A stretch of 64,000 nucleotides of DNA, taken from contig JBDRKJ010000002.1 of assembly GCA_043814035.1 (NCBI GenBank), forward strand, positions 192,472 through 256,471. Direction: 5' to 3'. Shown here piece by piece: positions 44,561 to 54,292 of the stretch. The notes under the pieces are model-generated. The model saw only the letters and a program-made list of their open reading frames with translations, made no database searches and had not been told where the DNA came from. The stretch is from Peribacter sp043814035. GTDB lineage: Bacteria > Patescibacteriota > Gracilibacteria > Peribacterales > Peribacteraceae. The position numbers and the translations under genes are program-made. Within the stretch, counting starts at the first letter, position 1, and each line of letters opens with the position of its first letter.

Positions 44561-45235
44561 CCGGTACGTTTTCAATGTTCTTCTGCAGGTTTCATACTCG
44601 GGCAGCACGGCAGAGAGCGAAGTCCAGAACGCTCGCGAATGATTGGGATGCAGGATGTGCGCAAGCTCGTGGATGATCACGTATGTGCGCAGCTCCTCGG
44701 GAACGAAGAGCAGTGCCGTATTGAGTGTGATGCGGCCTTCTCTCATGCAACTGCCGAAGCGGCTTCGCATGTGACGAAGGCGCACGTGCGTGATATGTGC
44801 GCGAAAAGTCCGCGCATTGATCCGATGCACCACTTCTTCCATCCGCGGCTGCTCAGAAACACTCAGGAGTCGCCAGAGAAATTTTCGAAAATCTTGGTCG
44901 CTGCTTTTCTGTCCGTGCTGGACTATCCATCCGTGCTCCGTATTCTTCGCGGATGTCCGATCCCCAATTGTGACATTCATGATCAGCGTGGTTCCGTCTG
45001 CGAGAATGATGGGAAACGTGCCGTTTGCGTGAAGAAGGGAGCAAAAGGGATCAATGACCTGCGACGCATGATGATCGGCGAAACGCCGTGCCATGCGCTT
45101 GAGCAGGGACGAGAGGTGCCGTTTCTCTTCTACTGCACTCAAGCGACCGGCGAGGCGGATGAGCACGCCGTCACCCTGAAATGTAGCGCTGGAGGTTCGG
45201 TTTCGCGTTCGTTCGATGCGGTAGGGAAGGTTCAA
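44549..45235 (-). CDS. YgjP-like (DUF45) zinc metallopeptidase
   Basis: A 228-residue SprT/WLM-like metallopeptidase-fold protein. The C-terminal half contains RSRFGSCMREGRITLNTALLFVP and the zinc motif HELAHILHPNHSRAFW (HExxH with a downstream His). It is often found near restriction or repair genes; its role is not established. It converges with the hydrolase gene, overlapping by 12 bp. The spacer 45236-45305 is A/G-rich repeat-like sequence. Confidence 0.82.
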   Translation of the reverse strand: MNLPYRIERTRNRTSSATFQGDGVLIRLAGRLSAVEEKRHLSSLLKRMARRFADHHASQVIDPFCSLLHANGTFPIILADGTTLIMNVTIGDRTSAKNTEHGWIVQHGQKSSDQDFRKFLWRLLSVSEQPRMEEVVHRINARTFRAHITHVRLRHMRSRFGSCMREGRITLNTALLFVPEELRTYVIIHELAHILHPNHSRAFWTSLSAVLPEYETCRRTLKTYRLCG

Positions 45236-45305
45236 GGTAAGGAAAGTAAGGAAGGTGAGGAAAGACGGAGAGAAAAAACAAACACAAACAAAAACAGTAA
45301 TCGTC

Positions 45306-47324
45306 CTAATTCCGAATTCCTAATCCCTCAATCGTCGTTCCCATGTAGTAGTACTGCAGAATCTGCTCGGCGGTCTTGCCTTCACGGGCTTGTGCCTCTG
45401 CTCCGCAGCCCGACATCCCAACGCCATGCCCTGCCATAGGAAACCCCTTGCACCATGGGTCGGGCTTACTTGCGAAGACCTCCTCGAAAGGAAAATTCTT
45501 CCACCCGTTCTCGGCCGGCGAGCGCGTGCGGCCGTCATCGGAACTGAAGTAGGCGGCTTTCACAATTTGTCCGTCCTTCGTGATCACTTGTCCTGCTGTT
45601 GCATGTACGGCACGTAGCCACTGCGCATTCTCTCTCTCGAAGGCGATGCCGCCGTAGGCCTGAAAGCGTGCGGGAGAATCGTCGCCGTCGTACGGCATGC
45701 CAGGAAATTTGCGGTGTTCGCCATCCAAATAGAATGCGGCGTAACTGCGTGCGGCGATAGCAAAGGCGCGCTGCTTCTCGTAGGGCTCTGTATCGGGCTC
45801 TTCCGAGAGTCCCGCAAGGTAGTCTTCGAGATCCACCTCATTGGTGAGTGCCGCTATTCCTGCAACCACCGTACAGATGACGGTTCCACGGTACTGTGTT
45901 GCGAGAGAGGCGATGTCATAGGCATTACATGAAGTGGCGCCAGTTTCTCGTAGAGAGAGACGAATGCGGATGAGAGGAGAGGAAACAGAAGGAGCAAAGG
46001 AAACAGCAGAAGAAGATTGTGCGGCGCGTTGTGCTCCCGGAGTGGGGATATTAATACGGTCAGTTTCCAGAGAGGTCATGGGAACAGATTCACCCGTAGG
46101 TGACCGGGTGCGACGACCATCAGCAAGGAGCAGGAACGTCACGGGTCCGATATCCACCGAGTAAGTTCCGGGTACGGTTGGAGCCTGAAACCGCAGTCGG
46201 ATCGTCTCTACCTCACCTTCATGGAGCAGGCGTGGAAGCAGAAGTTCTGAGCGTACGCGCAGGTTCTGACCGTTCAACTGTTGCCAGATGCCGATACGTG
46301 GATTGCTCCGCGCTACCGAGGCGATACGCGCGCGGTTCTGCACGGCGCTGTCTCCTGCACGGAAGATCATAGAAGCCTGCACTTGCCCGCCTGGGCGCAC
46401 TGTCAGCTCCGTTTCGGTCAATGCGCTGAGTGTCGGTTCGGCCGGTTGCAGGTTCAGTGATTGCAGACGCTCTTGGCGTCGCTCATTTGTGCGGTTCATG
46501 TAGCCGCTGCTCAATGGAGGCGGAAATGTCACACGCCCCGATACATTCCTTGTGGCAACATGTAGGCGGATTTGGTCCAACACACCTGCGAGAAAGTATC
46601 CCGGGCAGGCCGTGTGCACGACATCGCGGTGACCGACGATGACATCTTTCGATTCGCCGTGAAAGGTGATGGAGCGGCCCGGATTGAGGTTGTAGTGATC
46701 GGCCAGATGTCTGAGGAGCCACTGCAGGCTCAAAATCTGAATCTGGCTCGGCTCCTCCACTTCGAAGTTCCCGAGCAGTGCCACACCAATCGTCCCCACA
46801 TTTGCGCAGTAGGCGTGCCCGCCCACAACATTGTCGCCTCCGGCGCGTCCTTCGTAGATCGTGCCGTCTTCGTCGATGAGGTAGTGATAGCCGATGTCGC
46901 CCCAGCCAAGTTTTCCTGCGTGGTACTGGTAGAGGGCACGTACGCGCTCAATGGGCGAGCGGGGATCATTGTTGATCGTCAGTGCCGTGTGGTGCACCAC
47001 AAGCATGCGCACGCTGGGTGAGTAGGATTGAGGCCATCGCAGCCTCTCGCCATGAGTGTTTTCTCGGTTCGTGCTCTCAGCGCGAAACTCCTGCGGGTAG
47101 AGCTGTTGAGCCTCCTGGCACTGCTTCACACGCTCGGCGATGGCATTGCCCTCATCAGTGGGAACACGGGTTTCATCCGGCTTCTGCTCTTCTGCAGTCG
47201 TGAGCAGGAGTGATTCATCGGCCCCCCACTCGGCACGTGTGAGGATACGTGGCTCGAATGCAGAAGCTGTCGTGCCCCAGAGTGCAGCACAGAAGAACGG
47301 AATGACGAAGAGAAAGCGACGCAT
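45306..47324 (-). CDS. Secreted peptidoglycan amidase with SpoIID domain
   Basis: A 672-residue exported protein. The signal peptide (MRRFLFVIPFFCAALWGTTASA) is followed by a PGRP/amidase_2 domain (about 95-255; LVVHHTALT, DIGYHYLIDEDGTIYEGR, GHRDVVHTACPG with zinc ligands). A beta-rich linker region follows. A C-terminal SpoIID domain covers about 490-665 (LEDYLAGLSEEP, QRAFAIAARSYAAFYL, GHGVGMSGCGAEAQA). The combination suggests stem-peptide cleavage plus lytic transglycosylase action in cell-wall remodelling. I chose the ATG at 47324 for the signal peptide. Confidence 0.9.
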   Translation of the reverse strand: MRRFLFVIPFFCAALWGTTASAFEPRILTRAEWGADESLLLTTAEEQKPDETRVPTDEGNAIAERVKQCQEAQQLYPQEFRAESTNRENTHGERLRWPQSYSPSVRMLVVHHTALTINNDPRSPIERVRALYQYHAGKLGWGDIGYHYLIDEDGTIYEGRAGGDNVVGGHAYCANVGTIGVALLGNFEVEEPSQIQILSLQWLLRHLADHYNLNPGRSITFHGESKDVIVGHRDVVHTACPGYFLAGVLDQIRLHVATRNVSGRVTFPPPLSSGYMNRTNERRQERLQSLNLQPAEPTLSALTETELTVRPGGQVQASMIFRAGDSAVQNRARIASVARSNPRIGIWQQLNGQNLRVRSELLLPRLLHEGEVETIRLRFQAPTVPGTYSVDIGPVTFLLLADGRRTRSPTGESVPMTSLETDRINIPTPGAQRAAQSSSAVSFAPSVSSPLIRIRLSLRETGATSCNAYDIASLATQYRGTVICTVVAGIAALTNEVDLEDYLAGLSEEPDTEPYEKQRAFAIAARSYAAFYLDGEHRKFPGMPYDGDDSPARFQAYGGIAFERENAQWLRAVHATAGQVITKDGQIVKAAYFSSDDGRTRSPAENGWKNFPFEEVFASKPDPWCKGFPMAGHGVGMSGCGAEAQAREGKTAEQILQYYYMGTTIEGLGIRN

Positions 47325-47367
47325 CGTGAGCGGAGTATAGCGATGCATCTTCTAACTTTCGCTTGCC

Positions 47368-48489
47368 TTACGTAGCTGAAGTCAGGAGTGATTCGTATGC
47401 ATTCAACATGGCCTCGGGTGAGAAGCGCTCATGCGCTGCACATTTACCCCGATGCGCGAGTGACTGACGTCTCGTCGGATTTTGCAGCTCACGCAGGGCG
47501 TCTTGCAGTGCTGTGACGGAACCGGCAGGAACCACAAGTGCCTCCTCCCCTGCCTGTAAGTATCCCGCTGTGCCACAGGCGTCTGTCAAAATCACCGGCG
47601 TACCCAGCCAGAGGGCTTCTGCCGGGGCGAGAGGGCAGGGGTCGTGCTCGCGGGAGGGCAGAACGAAGACGTCGAGTGATTGGTAAAACACACCGATACC
47701 CTCGGTAACGGGATCGAGAATGCGCACGCGCTCACCACGCTTGTTGATCTGCGTTGCGAGCCTTCGAATGCGTGTCTCGTCGCTGCCGTGTTCTCCTGTA
47801 GGGAGAATGTCGAGTGTGACGTTCGGAAGGTCCTCAATTGCTTTGAGTAGCAGATCCACACCCTTATCGTGCGAGAGGCGTGCAACCGTGCCGATATGCA
47901 GCGATGGTGATGCCGGCCGCGCAGGGACCGTACCGCCTTCGAGATGCGATGGATCGATGCCATTGCCGATGGCAACAACACGCTCAGGGGCAAAGCCTAA
48001 TTGTTCCACGTAGATCTTTCGGCTCAATTCAGAGACGGTCACCACGGTCGCGCTCTCGCTTGCGCGTCGCAGGGCAGGAAGCCAAGGGTTACGCCTAAGC
48101 CATCGGCCCACACGATCGTGCTCTACCCATAGCACTTTGAGCCCGCGTTCTCTGGCGATGGGGGTGAGGAGGATTTTTTCGGTGAGGCTGAGCATGACCA
48201 AGGCATCGAGTGGTCCGAATTCCGCCATCGCCGAAATGAGGCGCTGATGCATGGGTATGCGGCGCCAGAGAAAACTTACAGCACCCCACTTGGTAACGGG
48301 GGGCGGACCGATCTTCAGTTCGCCCGCAAGAATACCTTCATCCTGACAGAGCTTGAGTAACGTGGGGCAGCTGCCGAGAAAGGCAACGCCGTGCTTTCGT
48401 GCTGCAAGCCCCCGCAGAAGCACCATCGTCTGCACCTCGGCACCGCCGTAGCGGCTTTCAAGCGGAAAACGAGTGAAGAGAATTCTCAT
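47368..48489 (-). CDS. Family 4-like glycosyltransferase
   Basis: A 373-residue GT-B fold glycosyltransferase. The N-terminal Rossmann part has RFPLESRYGGAEVQT. The C-terminal donor-binding part shows GTVARLSHDKGVDLLLKAI, VFVLPSREHDPCPLAPAEALWLGTPVI and a terminal AHERFSPEAM. It transfers an activated sugar to an unknown acceptor in surface glycan synthesis. It is transcribed toward the amidase gene. Confidence 0.87.
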   Translation of the reverse strand: MRILFTRFPLESRYGGAEVQTMVLLRGLAARKHGVAFLGSCPTLLKLCQDEGILAGELKIGPPPVTKWGAVSFLWRRIPMHQRLISAMAEFGPLDALVMLSLTEKILLTPIARERGLKVLWVEHDRVGRWLRRNPWLPALRRASESATVVTVSELSRKIYVEQLGFAPERVVAIGNGIDPSHLEGGTVPARPASPSLHIGTVARLSHDKGVDLLLKAIEDLPNVTLDILPTGEHGSDETRIRRLATQINKRGERVRILDPVTEGIGVFYQSLDVFVLPSREHDPCPLAPAEALWLGTPVILTDACGTAGYLQAGEEALVVPAGSVTALQDALRELQNPTRRQSLAHRGKCAAHERFSPEAMLNAYESLLTSAT

Positions 48490-48551
48490 AGTTCAAAAGA
48501 ATCGGGCTGGTATCTCCACGCTACCAGTTACTGGCTACCGACGACCAGTGA
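48490..48551. repeat. Degenerate ACCAGT/ACTGG short repeats
   Basis: Near-copies of CTACCAGTTACTGGCTACC and ACGACCAGTGATTACG fill the spacer between two minus-strand genes. It is the same class of low-complexity spacer as at 34.85 and 38.8 kb. Confidence 0.4.
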
Positions 48552-48938
48552 TTACGCAACGAGCTTATGAAGTGTGGCACACGTCTCACCCACCGACTGT
48601 TTCGTTGTGTCGATCACGCGATCGTAGACCGTCTTGGCCCTCGTCTTACCCAGGTAGACCGATGTGAGTTCTTTGGGGAACGATTCCTCCACTGTATCAA
48701 GCATTTCGGCGGCCGGGCAGGTGATCACCACGTTGTACCCATCCTTCAGTGCTTCTTTGGCACACTCGCAGGCGACCAGGAGCGCGAAGAACGCTCCCAT
48801 GCCGATTACATCATCAGGATCCTGCGTTGCATCGAGATCTTCGAGTGCCAAATGCCGCCAGTCGGGGTGATCCGCCAGGAATTTATCCACGATCACGCCG
48901 CGTGTAACTTCGGTGCCACCAGAGAGAAGCAAGACCAT
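48552..48938 (-). CDS. Hypothetical P-loop-like small protein
   Basis: A 128-residue protein. The N-terminal VLLLSGGTEVTRGVIVDKFL resembles a nucleotide kinase first strand and loop but lacks the GxxGxGK consensus. A second strand NVVITCPAAEML and a C-terminal basic helical part follow. It may be a degenerate kinase-like protein; the function is unknown. The ATG at 48938 is chosen so the strand lies at the N-terminus. Confidence 0.55.
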   Translation of the reverse strand: MVLLLSGGTEVTRGVIVDKFLADHPDWRHLALEDLDATQDPDDVIGMGAFFALLVACECAKEALKDGYNVVITCPAAEMLDTVEESFPKELTSVYLGKTRAKTVYDRVIDTTKQSVGETCATLHKLVA

Positions 48939-49045
48939 AGGTTCTATTTGGATATCACACCATAGTACCATAAATTGCGTTTTTTTGAAATGATCAAGGG
49001 ATCCCTTGGGTAAGCCAAGAACAAGGAGTGGCTCTCAAAAAACAC

Positions 49046-49435
49046 TCATGCCGCCAGCATCATGCTGAGCTGGCATTCAAAATCCTCCTGATAGGTCGAG
49101 AGTGCCTCATCTGCTCCCGCATACAGGGCGATGGGCTTGGCTTCGTCTTCGAAGGAGTTTTCTCTGCGTGCCGTCGCCAGCGCGATGCGTGCAGCCGTAT
49201 TCGTACTGCGAAGTTTTGCGATCACGTCTCCGCCGTCACACCCATTGTCGAGGTCGAAGTCGATCACACCGGCATCGATTTGGTCCCGGCCTTGTTCTGT
49301 GATGACAGCGATCGCTTCACGGGCCGACGTGGCGGTGATCACTTCGCTCTCGGGCTGAGCACTCTTCGTGAGACCCGTGAGGTAGCGGAGCTTCTCGGGC
49401 AGATCGTCGACGACGAGGATGCGCTTCTTTGACAT
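49046..49435 (-). CDS. Stand-alone response regulator receiver domain
   Basis: A 129-residue receiver protein: RILVVDDLPEKLRYLTGL supplies the acidic pair, GVIDFDLDNGCDGGDVI the phospho-acceptor Asp. The conserved Lys position near the C-terminus is not obvious (ALYAGADEALSTY), so signalling chemistry may be altered. It has no output domain and no adjacent kinase. Confidence 0.75.
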   Translation of the reverse strand: MSKKRILVVDDLPEKLRYLTGLTKSAQPESEVITATSAREAIAVITEQGRDQIDAGVIDFDLDNGCDGGDVIAKLRSTNTAARIALATARRENSFEDEAKPIALYAGADEALSTYQEDFECQLSMMLAA

Positions 49436-49634
49436 AGGGCGGATGGGGTAAGGAGCAGATGACTCCATTGTCCGTGGTGCGCGCCCTCACGGCACCTTCC
49501 GCATGTGCAGATGAAATGCACTGACGCGTTTTTGCCTTGGGGATGAGCAAAACCGATACACATGGAACTTGCCCCAGTTCTGTGAGAATATGAGGGGTGG
49601 TCTCATCGTTTTTGATTCGTACTCCCCTGCGGAC

Positions 49635-49877
49635 ATGAGTGACATGCAGCTCTACATCCTGATGGCCATCGTCATCCTCGCTCTTATTGTGGTCTTCAAG
49701 GTTTTTGTACTCAAAAAACGACTTCCTGCCAAGATGTCTCGTCTGACGGGGTTCGCATTCGTGCTGATCATTGCCGGTATGGCCTTCGGTGATCAGCGAC
49801 TACTTAGCTATAGCCTCATCGGCGCCGGTGTGCTGCTTGCGCTCGTCGACATCGTGCGTCAGTGGCGCAAGAAGTAG
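49635..49877 (+). CDS. Small two-helix membrane protein
   Basis: An 80-residue protein with transmembrane segments at about 5-25 and 38-68 and a basic C-terminus (VRQWRKK). No family recognised. I chose the ATG at 49635 (MSDMQLYILMAIV); an upstream in-frame start at 49569 would add a polar leader. Confidence 0.55.
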   Translation: MSDMQLYILMAIVILALIVVFKVFVLKKRLPAKMSRLTGFAFVLIIAGMAFGDQRLLSYSLIGAGVLLALVDIVRQWRKK

Positions 49878-49880
49878 CAA

Positions 49881-50207
49881 TCAGGATTTTTCTTCCGATT
49901 CACATTTCAACACGTCGTAAAATTGCGATCGAGTTTTGTGATCACGTTCGAGCACCCGCACCGCGGCACGTAAGTAGCCTTTATACTCCTCTGCAAATCT
50001 TTCTTGTAGCGCCAAAATCTCCTTTTCCTCTCCAGGTTGCGCCATAACTGTTTCAGCCACTTGCACTGATGTTACGTCAGGATCTACAGGTGCTTGTACC
50101 TGCTCTTTCTCTTCTCTCAGGCGATTCTGTGCCATACGTACCTCTCGAAGAGCGGCGCCCAGCAAAATGTTCCTTTCTGGCTTCGATGGCTGTGGGGACT
50201 CTGACAT
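49881..50207 (-). CDS. Small hypothetical charged protein
   Basis: A 108-residue, highly charged, helical protein with no recognised domain. An N-terminal Pro/Ser stretch is followed by two amphipathic helices. It lies 53 bp from serS on the same strand. Function unknown. Confidence 0.55.
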   Translation of the reverse strand: MSESPQPSKPERNILLGAALREVRMAQNRLREEKEQVQAPVDPDVTSVQVAETVMAQPGEEKEILALQERFAEEYKGYLRAAVRVLERDHKTRSQFYDVLKCESEEKS

Positions 50208-50260
50208 ATAATAAAATTATAAACTAATTTGAATACTTTTCAAGTATCTGCCTTTTTATT

Positions 50261-51562
50261 TCACCCAATCTTTTCCTGCCCTCCCATATACGGCCTAAGT
50301 GCTTCGGGGATCGTCACGCTTCCATCTTCATTCTGATTCATTTCGAGGAGCGGAATCAAAATCCGCGGGCTTGCGATACAGGTGTTGTTTAAGGTGTGCA
50401 CAAAAAGTTTTTTGCCCTCCGATGTCTCGTACTTGATGTTGAGCCGGCGCGCCTGAAAGTCACCGAGATAGCTGCATGAGTGCGTCTCACCGTAGCTCTC
50501 GCGGCTGGGCATGTAGGTTTCGATATCCTGCATGTAGACCTTGCCTTTGCCCATGTCACCGGTGCAGATATCGAGCACGCGGTAGGGAAGATTGAGCATC
50601 TGCAGTACGTCCTCTGCATTCGTGCGGATCTCTTCGAAGAGAGCGAGGCCGATCTCGGTATTGGCGGGACACAGCACCACCTGCTCCACCTTGTCGAACT
50701 GGTGAATGCGATACAGGCCTTTGGTATCTTTGCCGTAGGTTCCCGCCTCGCGACGGAAGCACGGTGAGAATCCTGCGTAGCGCTTGGGCAGATCATTCTC
50801 TTTAAGTACTTCATCTTTGTGATAACTGCAGACCGAAACTTCCGAAGTACCAATCATGTAGAAGTCATCTGGCTCGATTTTTTCGCCACGCTTCTCCTGT
50901 GCGCCTACGGCGTAGGTCTGCTCTTCGGCCCCCGGGAAGAACCCCGTGCCCATGAGGCAATCCCAGCTCGCCATGTAGGGTGGCGTGAAGTGGATCCAGC
51001 CTTTCTTGCCGAGGTGATCGAGCGCAAGTTGCAGCACCGCTCGGTGCAGCCGTGCTCCGTCCCCTTTCAAAAAGTAACTACGCGCTCCAGCTAACTTCAC
51101 CCCGCGCGGGATGTCGATGATATCCAATTCCTCGCCGAGCGTGACGTGATCTTTGGGTTCCGACACCTTGAGAAGTTTCTTCGGGTCCCCCCACTTCTTC
51201 ACTTCGACGTTATCTTTCTCGCCCTTGCCCACCGGTACGCGCGGGTGGGGGAGAGCTGGGAGCATAAGCTGCATGCTCTGCCACGTTTCTTCGGTTTGCT
51301 CCAGTTCGCCCAGGCGGTGCTTGAGTGTCTCAGAGAGGCCTTTCATTTCCTTGAGCGCATCTTCCTTCTCCTTTCCCTTAAGCCCAGGGATTCTCTTGTT
51401 GGCGGAATTCTGCTTCGCGCGCATCTCATCCGTGAGCTGCTTCAATTCGCGCCGCAGTTCATCCAGTTTCAGAAATTCCTTCACCGAAATCTTGATGCCC
51501 TTCTTCTCGGCGGCATCTTGGTAGATGTCGGGCTGGCTGCGAAGATCTGTGAGATCGATCAT
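50261..51562 (-). CDS. serS: Seryl-tRNA synthetase
   Basis: A 433-residue class II aminoacyl-tRNA synthetase. The N-terminal coiled-coil tRNA-binding arm is at about 25-110. The catalytic core contains motif 2 (FRREAGTYGKDTKGLYRIHQFDKVE) and motif 3 (NNTCIASPRILIPLLE). The ATG at 51562 (MIDLTDLRSQPDIYQ) is the family start; longer in-frame extensions upstream are not conserved in style. Confidence 0.96.
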   Translation of the reverse strand: MIDLTDLRSQPDIYQDAAEKKGIKISVKEFLKLDELRRELKQLTDEMRAKQNSANKRIPGLKGKEKEDALKEMKGLSETLKHRLGELEQTEETWQSMQLMLPALPHPRVPVGKGEKDNVEVKKWGDPKKLLKVSEPKDHVTLGEELDIIDIPRGVKLAGARSYFLKGDGARLHRAVLQLALDHLGKKGWIHFTPPYMASWDCLMGTGFFPGAEEQTYAVGAQEKRGEKIEPDDFYMIGTSEVSVCSYHKDEVLKENDLPKRYAGFSPCFRREAGTYGKDTKGLYRIHQFDKVEQVVLCPANTEIGLALFEEIRTNAEDVLQMLNLPYRVLDICTGDMGKGKVYMQDIETYMPSRESYGETHSCSYLGDFQARRLNIKYETSEGKKLFVHTLNNTCIASPRILIPLLEMNQNEDGSVTIPEALRPYMGGQEKIG

Positions 51563-51709
51563 GGGTAAAGTGTAGCGGAAAGGCTTATTGTGCTGCACCC
51601 TTTTCATCTCCCTCTTCGGGTGGCTAGAAAGAGGGGATAATACAAAAAAACACACCCAAAAGAGCCATATCCATGGACGGGGAGCGCCATCTTGGTACAA
51701 TTCAAAAAC

Positions 51710-53689
51710 ATGTCTGAGACCAAACCCTTCAAACTTGTTTCGCCCTTTCAGCCGACAGGCGATCAACCTGTAGCGATTGCCAAGCTTATCGAGAATCTCA
51801 AGAAGGGCGAAAGGCACCAGACCCTGCTTGGTGCAACAGGCACGGGCAAGACCTTCACAATCGCCAACGTGGTTCAGTCGGTGCAGCGGCCCACATTGGT
51901 CCTTGCGCACAACAAAACACTAGCTGCTCAGCTCTGCAGTGAGTTTCGCGAGTTCTTCCCCGAAAACGCGGTGAGCTATTTCGTCTCGTACTACGACTAC
52001 TACCAGCCGGAAGCCTATCTACCTGCGACCGATACGTATATCGAGAAAGACGCCAGCATCAACGAAGAGATTGAGAAGTTCCGCCACGCGGCGACCATTA
52101 ATCTGCTCACGCGCAAAGATGTGCTCATCGTTGCATCGGTATCGTGTATCTACGGGCTTGGTAATGTTTCGGATTATGAAGCGCTCGCGATCCATCTGAA
52201 GCGCGGCCAGCCCATCCAGCGCGATACGCTCTTGCGTCGCCTCACCGATATTCAGTATCGCCGCAGCGGAATCGAGTTTAAGCAGGGCATGTTCCACGTG
52301 CTCGGCGACACGGTCGAGATCTTCCCTCATGGCGGCGACACGGCAATCCGTCTCGAGGTGCCCTTCGACGAGATCGACTCGATTGAGGAGGTCGACAGTT
52401 TTACGGGGGAGCTCGTGAAGAAGCTCGACGAAGTGGCAATCTTCCCTGCTGCACACAACGTCACGACTAAAGAGAAGATCGACCGTGCAACGGCTGCGAT
52501 TCTCGAGGACATGAAGGTACAAGAGCAGAAGTTCCTCGAGGCCAAGGAGTTCGCCAAAGCTGAGCGCATCCGCACACGCACTGAGTACGACATCGAGATG
52601 CTCAAAGAGACGGGTTACTGCACCGGCGTCGAGAACTACGTGCGCTACCTAGAAGAGAAGAAGCCCGACACACCACCCTCAACTCTGCTCGATTACTTCC
52701 CCAAGGATTTTCTGCTCGTAGTGGATGAGTCACACATCAGTATTCCGCAGGTGGGTGGCATGTACGAGGGAAATCGCTCTCGAAAGCAGACGCTCGTTGA
52801 TTTCGGATTCCGGCTTCCCAGCTCGCACGATAATCGCCCGTTAAAATTCAAGGAATTCGAGGAGCATATCGGGCAGGCGATCTACACGACGGCCACGCCC
52901 GGCAAATACGAGTACGCTCACACATCGAAGACGCAGATTGTGGAGCAGATCATTCGTCCCACGGGGCTGCTCGATCCGCCGGTGACCGTGAAGCCATCGA
53001 AGCACCAGATTGATGACCTCATGAGCGAAATTCAGCAGGCACTCAAGCGCAAAGAACGCGTACTGCTCACCACACTCACCAAGAAGATGTCCGAAGATCT
53101 CACGCAGTTCCTGCAGGATGCCGACCTGAAAGTCCGTTATCTACACAGTGATATCGAGACCATGGAGCGCATCGAGATTCTGCGACAGCTGCGTATCGGC
53201 GATATCGACATCGTCGTCGGCATCAACCTGCTGCGTGAAGGATTGGATCTGCCCGAAGTGAGCTTCATCGGTATTCTCGATGCCGATAAGCAGGGATTTT
53301 TACGCTCACGCGATGCACTCATCCAGACAATCGGACGCTGCGCCCGAAACGTGAACGGTCATGTCACGCTCTATGGCGACAAGATGACCGATGCCATGCG
53401 ACAGGCCATCGACGAGACGAATCGTCGTCGCACGACTCAAGAGGCGTATAACAAAAAACATGGCATCACTCCCCAGACGATCAAGAAGGCGGTAAAAGAC
53501 ATTGCCGAGGCGCACAGCAAGGCAGCGCTCAAACATCCCCGTCGCGATCACACCAAAATTCCGAAAGACGAGAAAAAGCGTCTGCTCGAGGAACTCGATG
53601 CGCAGATGGAGCTGGCCGCTGCGAATCTGGAGTTCGAAAAGGCGGCAGATTTGCGCGACGAAATCGATCTGCTCAAGAAGGAACTCTAG
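51710..53689 (+). CDS. uvrB: Excinuclease ABC subunit B
   Basis: A 659-residue helicase-like nucleotide excision repair protein. Walker A (LGATGTGKTFTIAN) is near residue 42. The beta-hairpin YYDYYQPEAYLPATDTYIEKDASIN, DEXD motif (LLVVDESH), helicase motifs (GINLLREGLDLPEV, QTIGRCARNVNG) and the C-terminal UVR domain (LEFEKAADLRDEI) are all present. The start at 51710 (MSETKPFKL) is preferred over 51692. Confidence 0.96.
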   Translation: MSETKPFKLVSPFQPTGDQPVAIAKLIENLKKGERHQTLLGATGTGKTFTIANVVQSVQRPTLVLAHNKTLAAQLCSEFREFFPENAVSYFVSYYDYYQPEAYLPATDTYIEKDASINEEIEKFRHAATINLLTRKDVLIVASVSCIYGLGNVSDYEALAIHLKRGQPIQRDTLLRRLTDIQYRRSGIEFKQGMFHVLGDTVEIFPHGGDTAIRLEVPFDEIDSIEEVDSFTGELVKKLDEVAIFPAAHNVTTKEKIDRATAAILEDMKVQEQKFLEAKEFAKAERIRTRTEYDIEMLKETGYCTGVENYVRYLEEKKPDTPPSTLLDYFPKDFLLVVDESHISIPQVGGMYEGNRSRKQTLVDFGFRLPSSHDNRPLKFKEFEEHIGQAIYTTATPGKYEYAHTSKTQIVEQIIRPTGLLDPPVTVKPSKHQIDDLMSEIQQALKRKERVLLTTLTKKMSEDLTQFLQDADLKVRYLHSDIETMERIEILRQLRIGDIDIVVGINLLREGLDLPEVSFIGILDADKQGFLRSRDALIQTIGRCARNVNGHVTLYGDKMTDAMRQAIDETNRRRTTQEAYNKKHGITPQTIKKAVKDIAEAHSKAALKHPRRDHTKIPKDEKKRLLEELDAQMELAAANLEFEKAADLRDEIDLLKKEL

Positions 53690-53736
53690 AGGCCTAAAAG
53701 TCGCTTTTGTGGCTAGCAAAAGGGCTTGGGAATTAA

Positions 53737-53764
53737 TTGACATAGAACAGAACTAACGTAGAAT
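53737..53764 (+). promoter_or_regulatory. Sigma70-type promoter
   Basis: A perfect TTGACA, 16-bp spacer and TAGAAT lie immediately before the small secreted protein gene; the start would be within about 5 bases of the ATG, so the mRNA is nearly leaderless. Confidence 0.6.
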
Positions 53765-53773
53765 CATCGCTCT

Positions 53774-54157
53774 ATGGTCACCCTCTCCTTCCGCATCCGC
53801 TTCGCCGTCACGACGGCAGCCATCCTCGCCTCCTCCATCCTCGCCCTCCCGGCACGGGCCTCTTCGCCCAATTATCGATACGACTGGGACAGAGAGTGGC
53901 TGCAGCAGACGAATGGCGGTTTTGCCGACAGCTACTTCTACGACCCCACGATCTTTTACTACACGCTGCCATCACGTGCGAAGAGTTTCGCCCTGCATCC
54001 CTATCACCGTCAGAACTACTACAAAACGTACCATCCGTTTCCTGCTCCAGCCTCATACCAAGCAGAGCCGACTCCGCAGGATCTCTACACATGTGGCAAC
54101 TACACCTTCTCACGCTACGATCGTGTGCCACCATTCGGATACGAGTGTCAGAGGTAG
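53774..54157 (+). CDS. Small secreted Tyr/Pro-rich protein
   Basis: A 127-residue protein with a clear signal peptide (FAVTTAAILASSILALPARA, cleavage near ARA/SS). The mature part is rich in Tyr, Phe and Pro, with two Cys near the C-terminus. It has no known homologous domain. It is single-gene transcribed from a strong promoter. The 54158-54292 spacer holds AGGGATTAGGGAATAGG-type repeats and nothing else that I recognise. Confidence 0.65.
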   Translation: MVTLSFRIRFAVTTAAILASSILALPARASSPNYRYDWDREWLQQTNGGFADSYFYDPTIFYYTLPSRAKSFALHPYHRQNYYKTYHPFPAPASYQAEPTPQDLYTCGNYTFSRYDRVPPFGYECQR

Positions 54158-54292
54158 GGATTAGGGAATAGGACTTAGGAGGTTTTTCTTCGAAGACCAT
54201 TAAGGGGGACATACCGCTTTTTTCAAAGGGGTTCTGTCAGAGACTTACCGAAGTCCGAATCCCTTTTTCCGATTCCCTCTTTCACATATGCA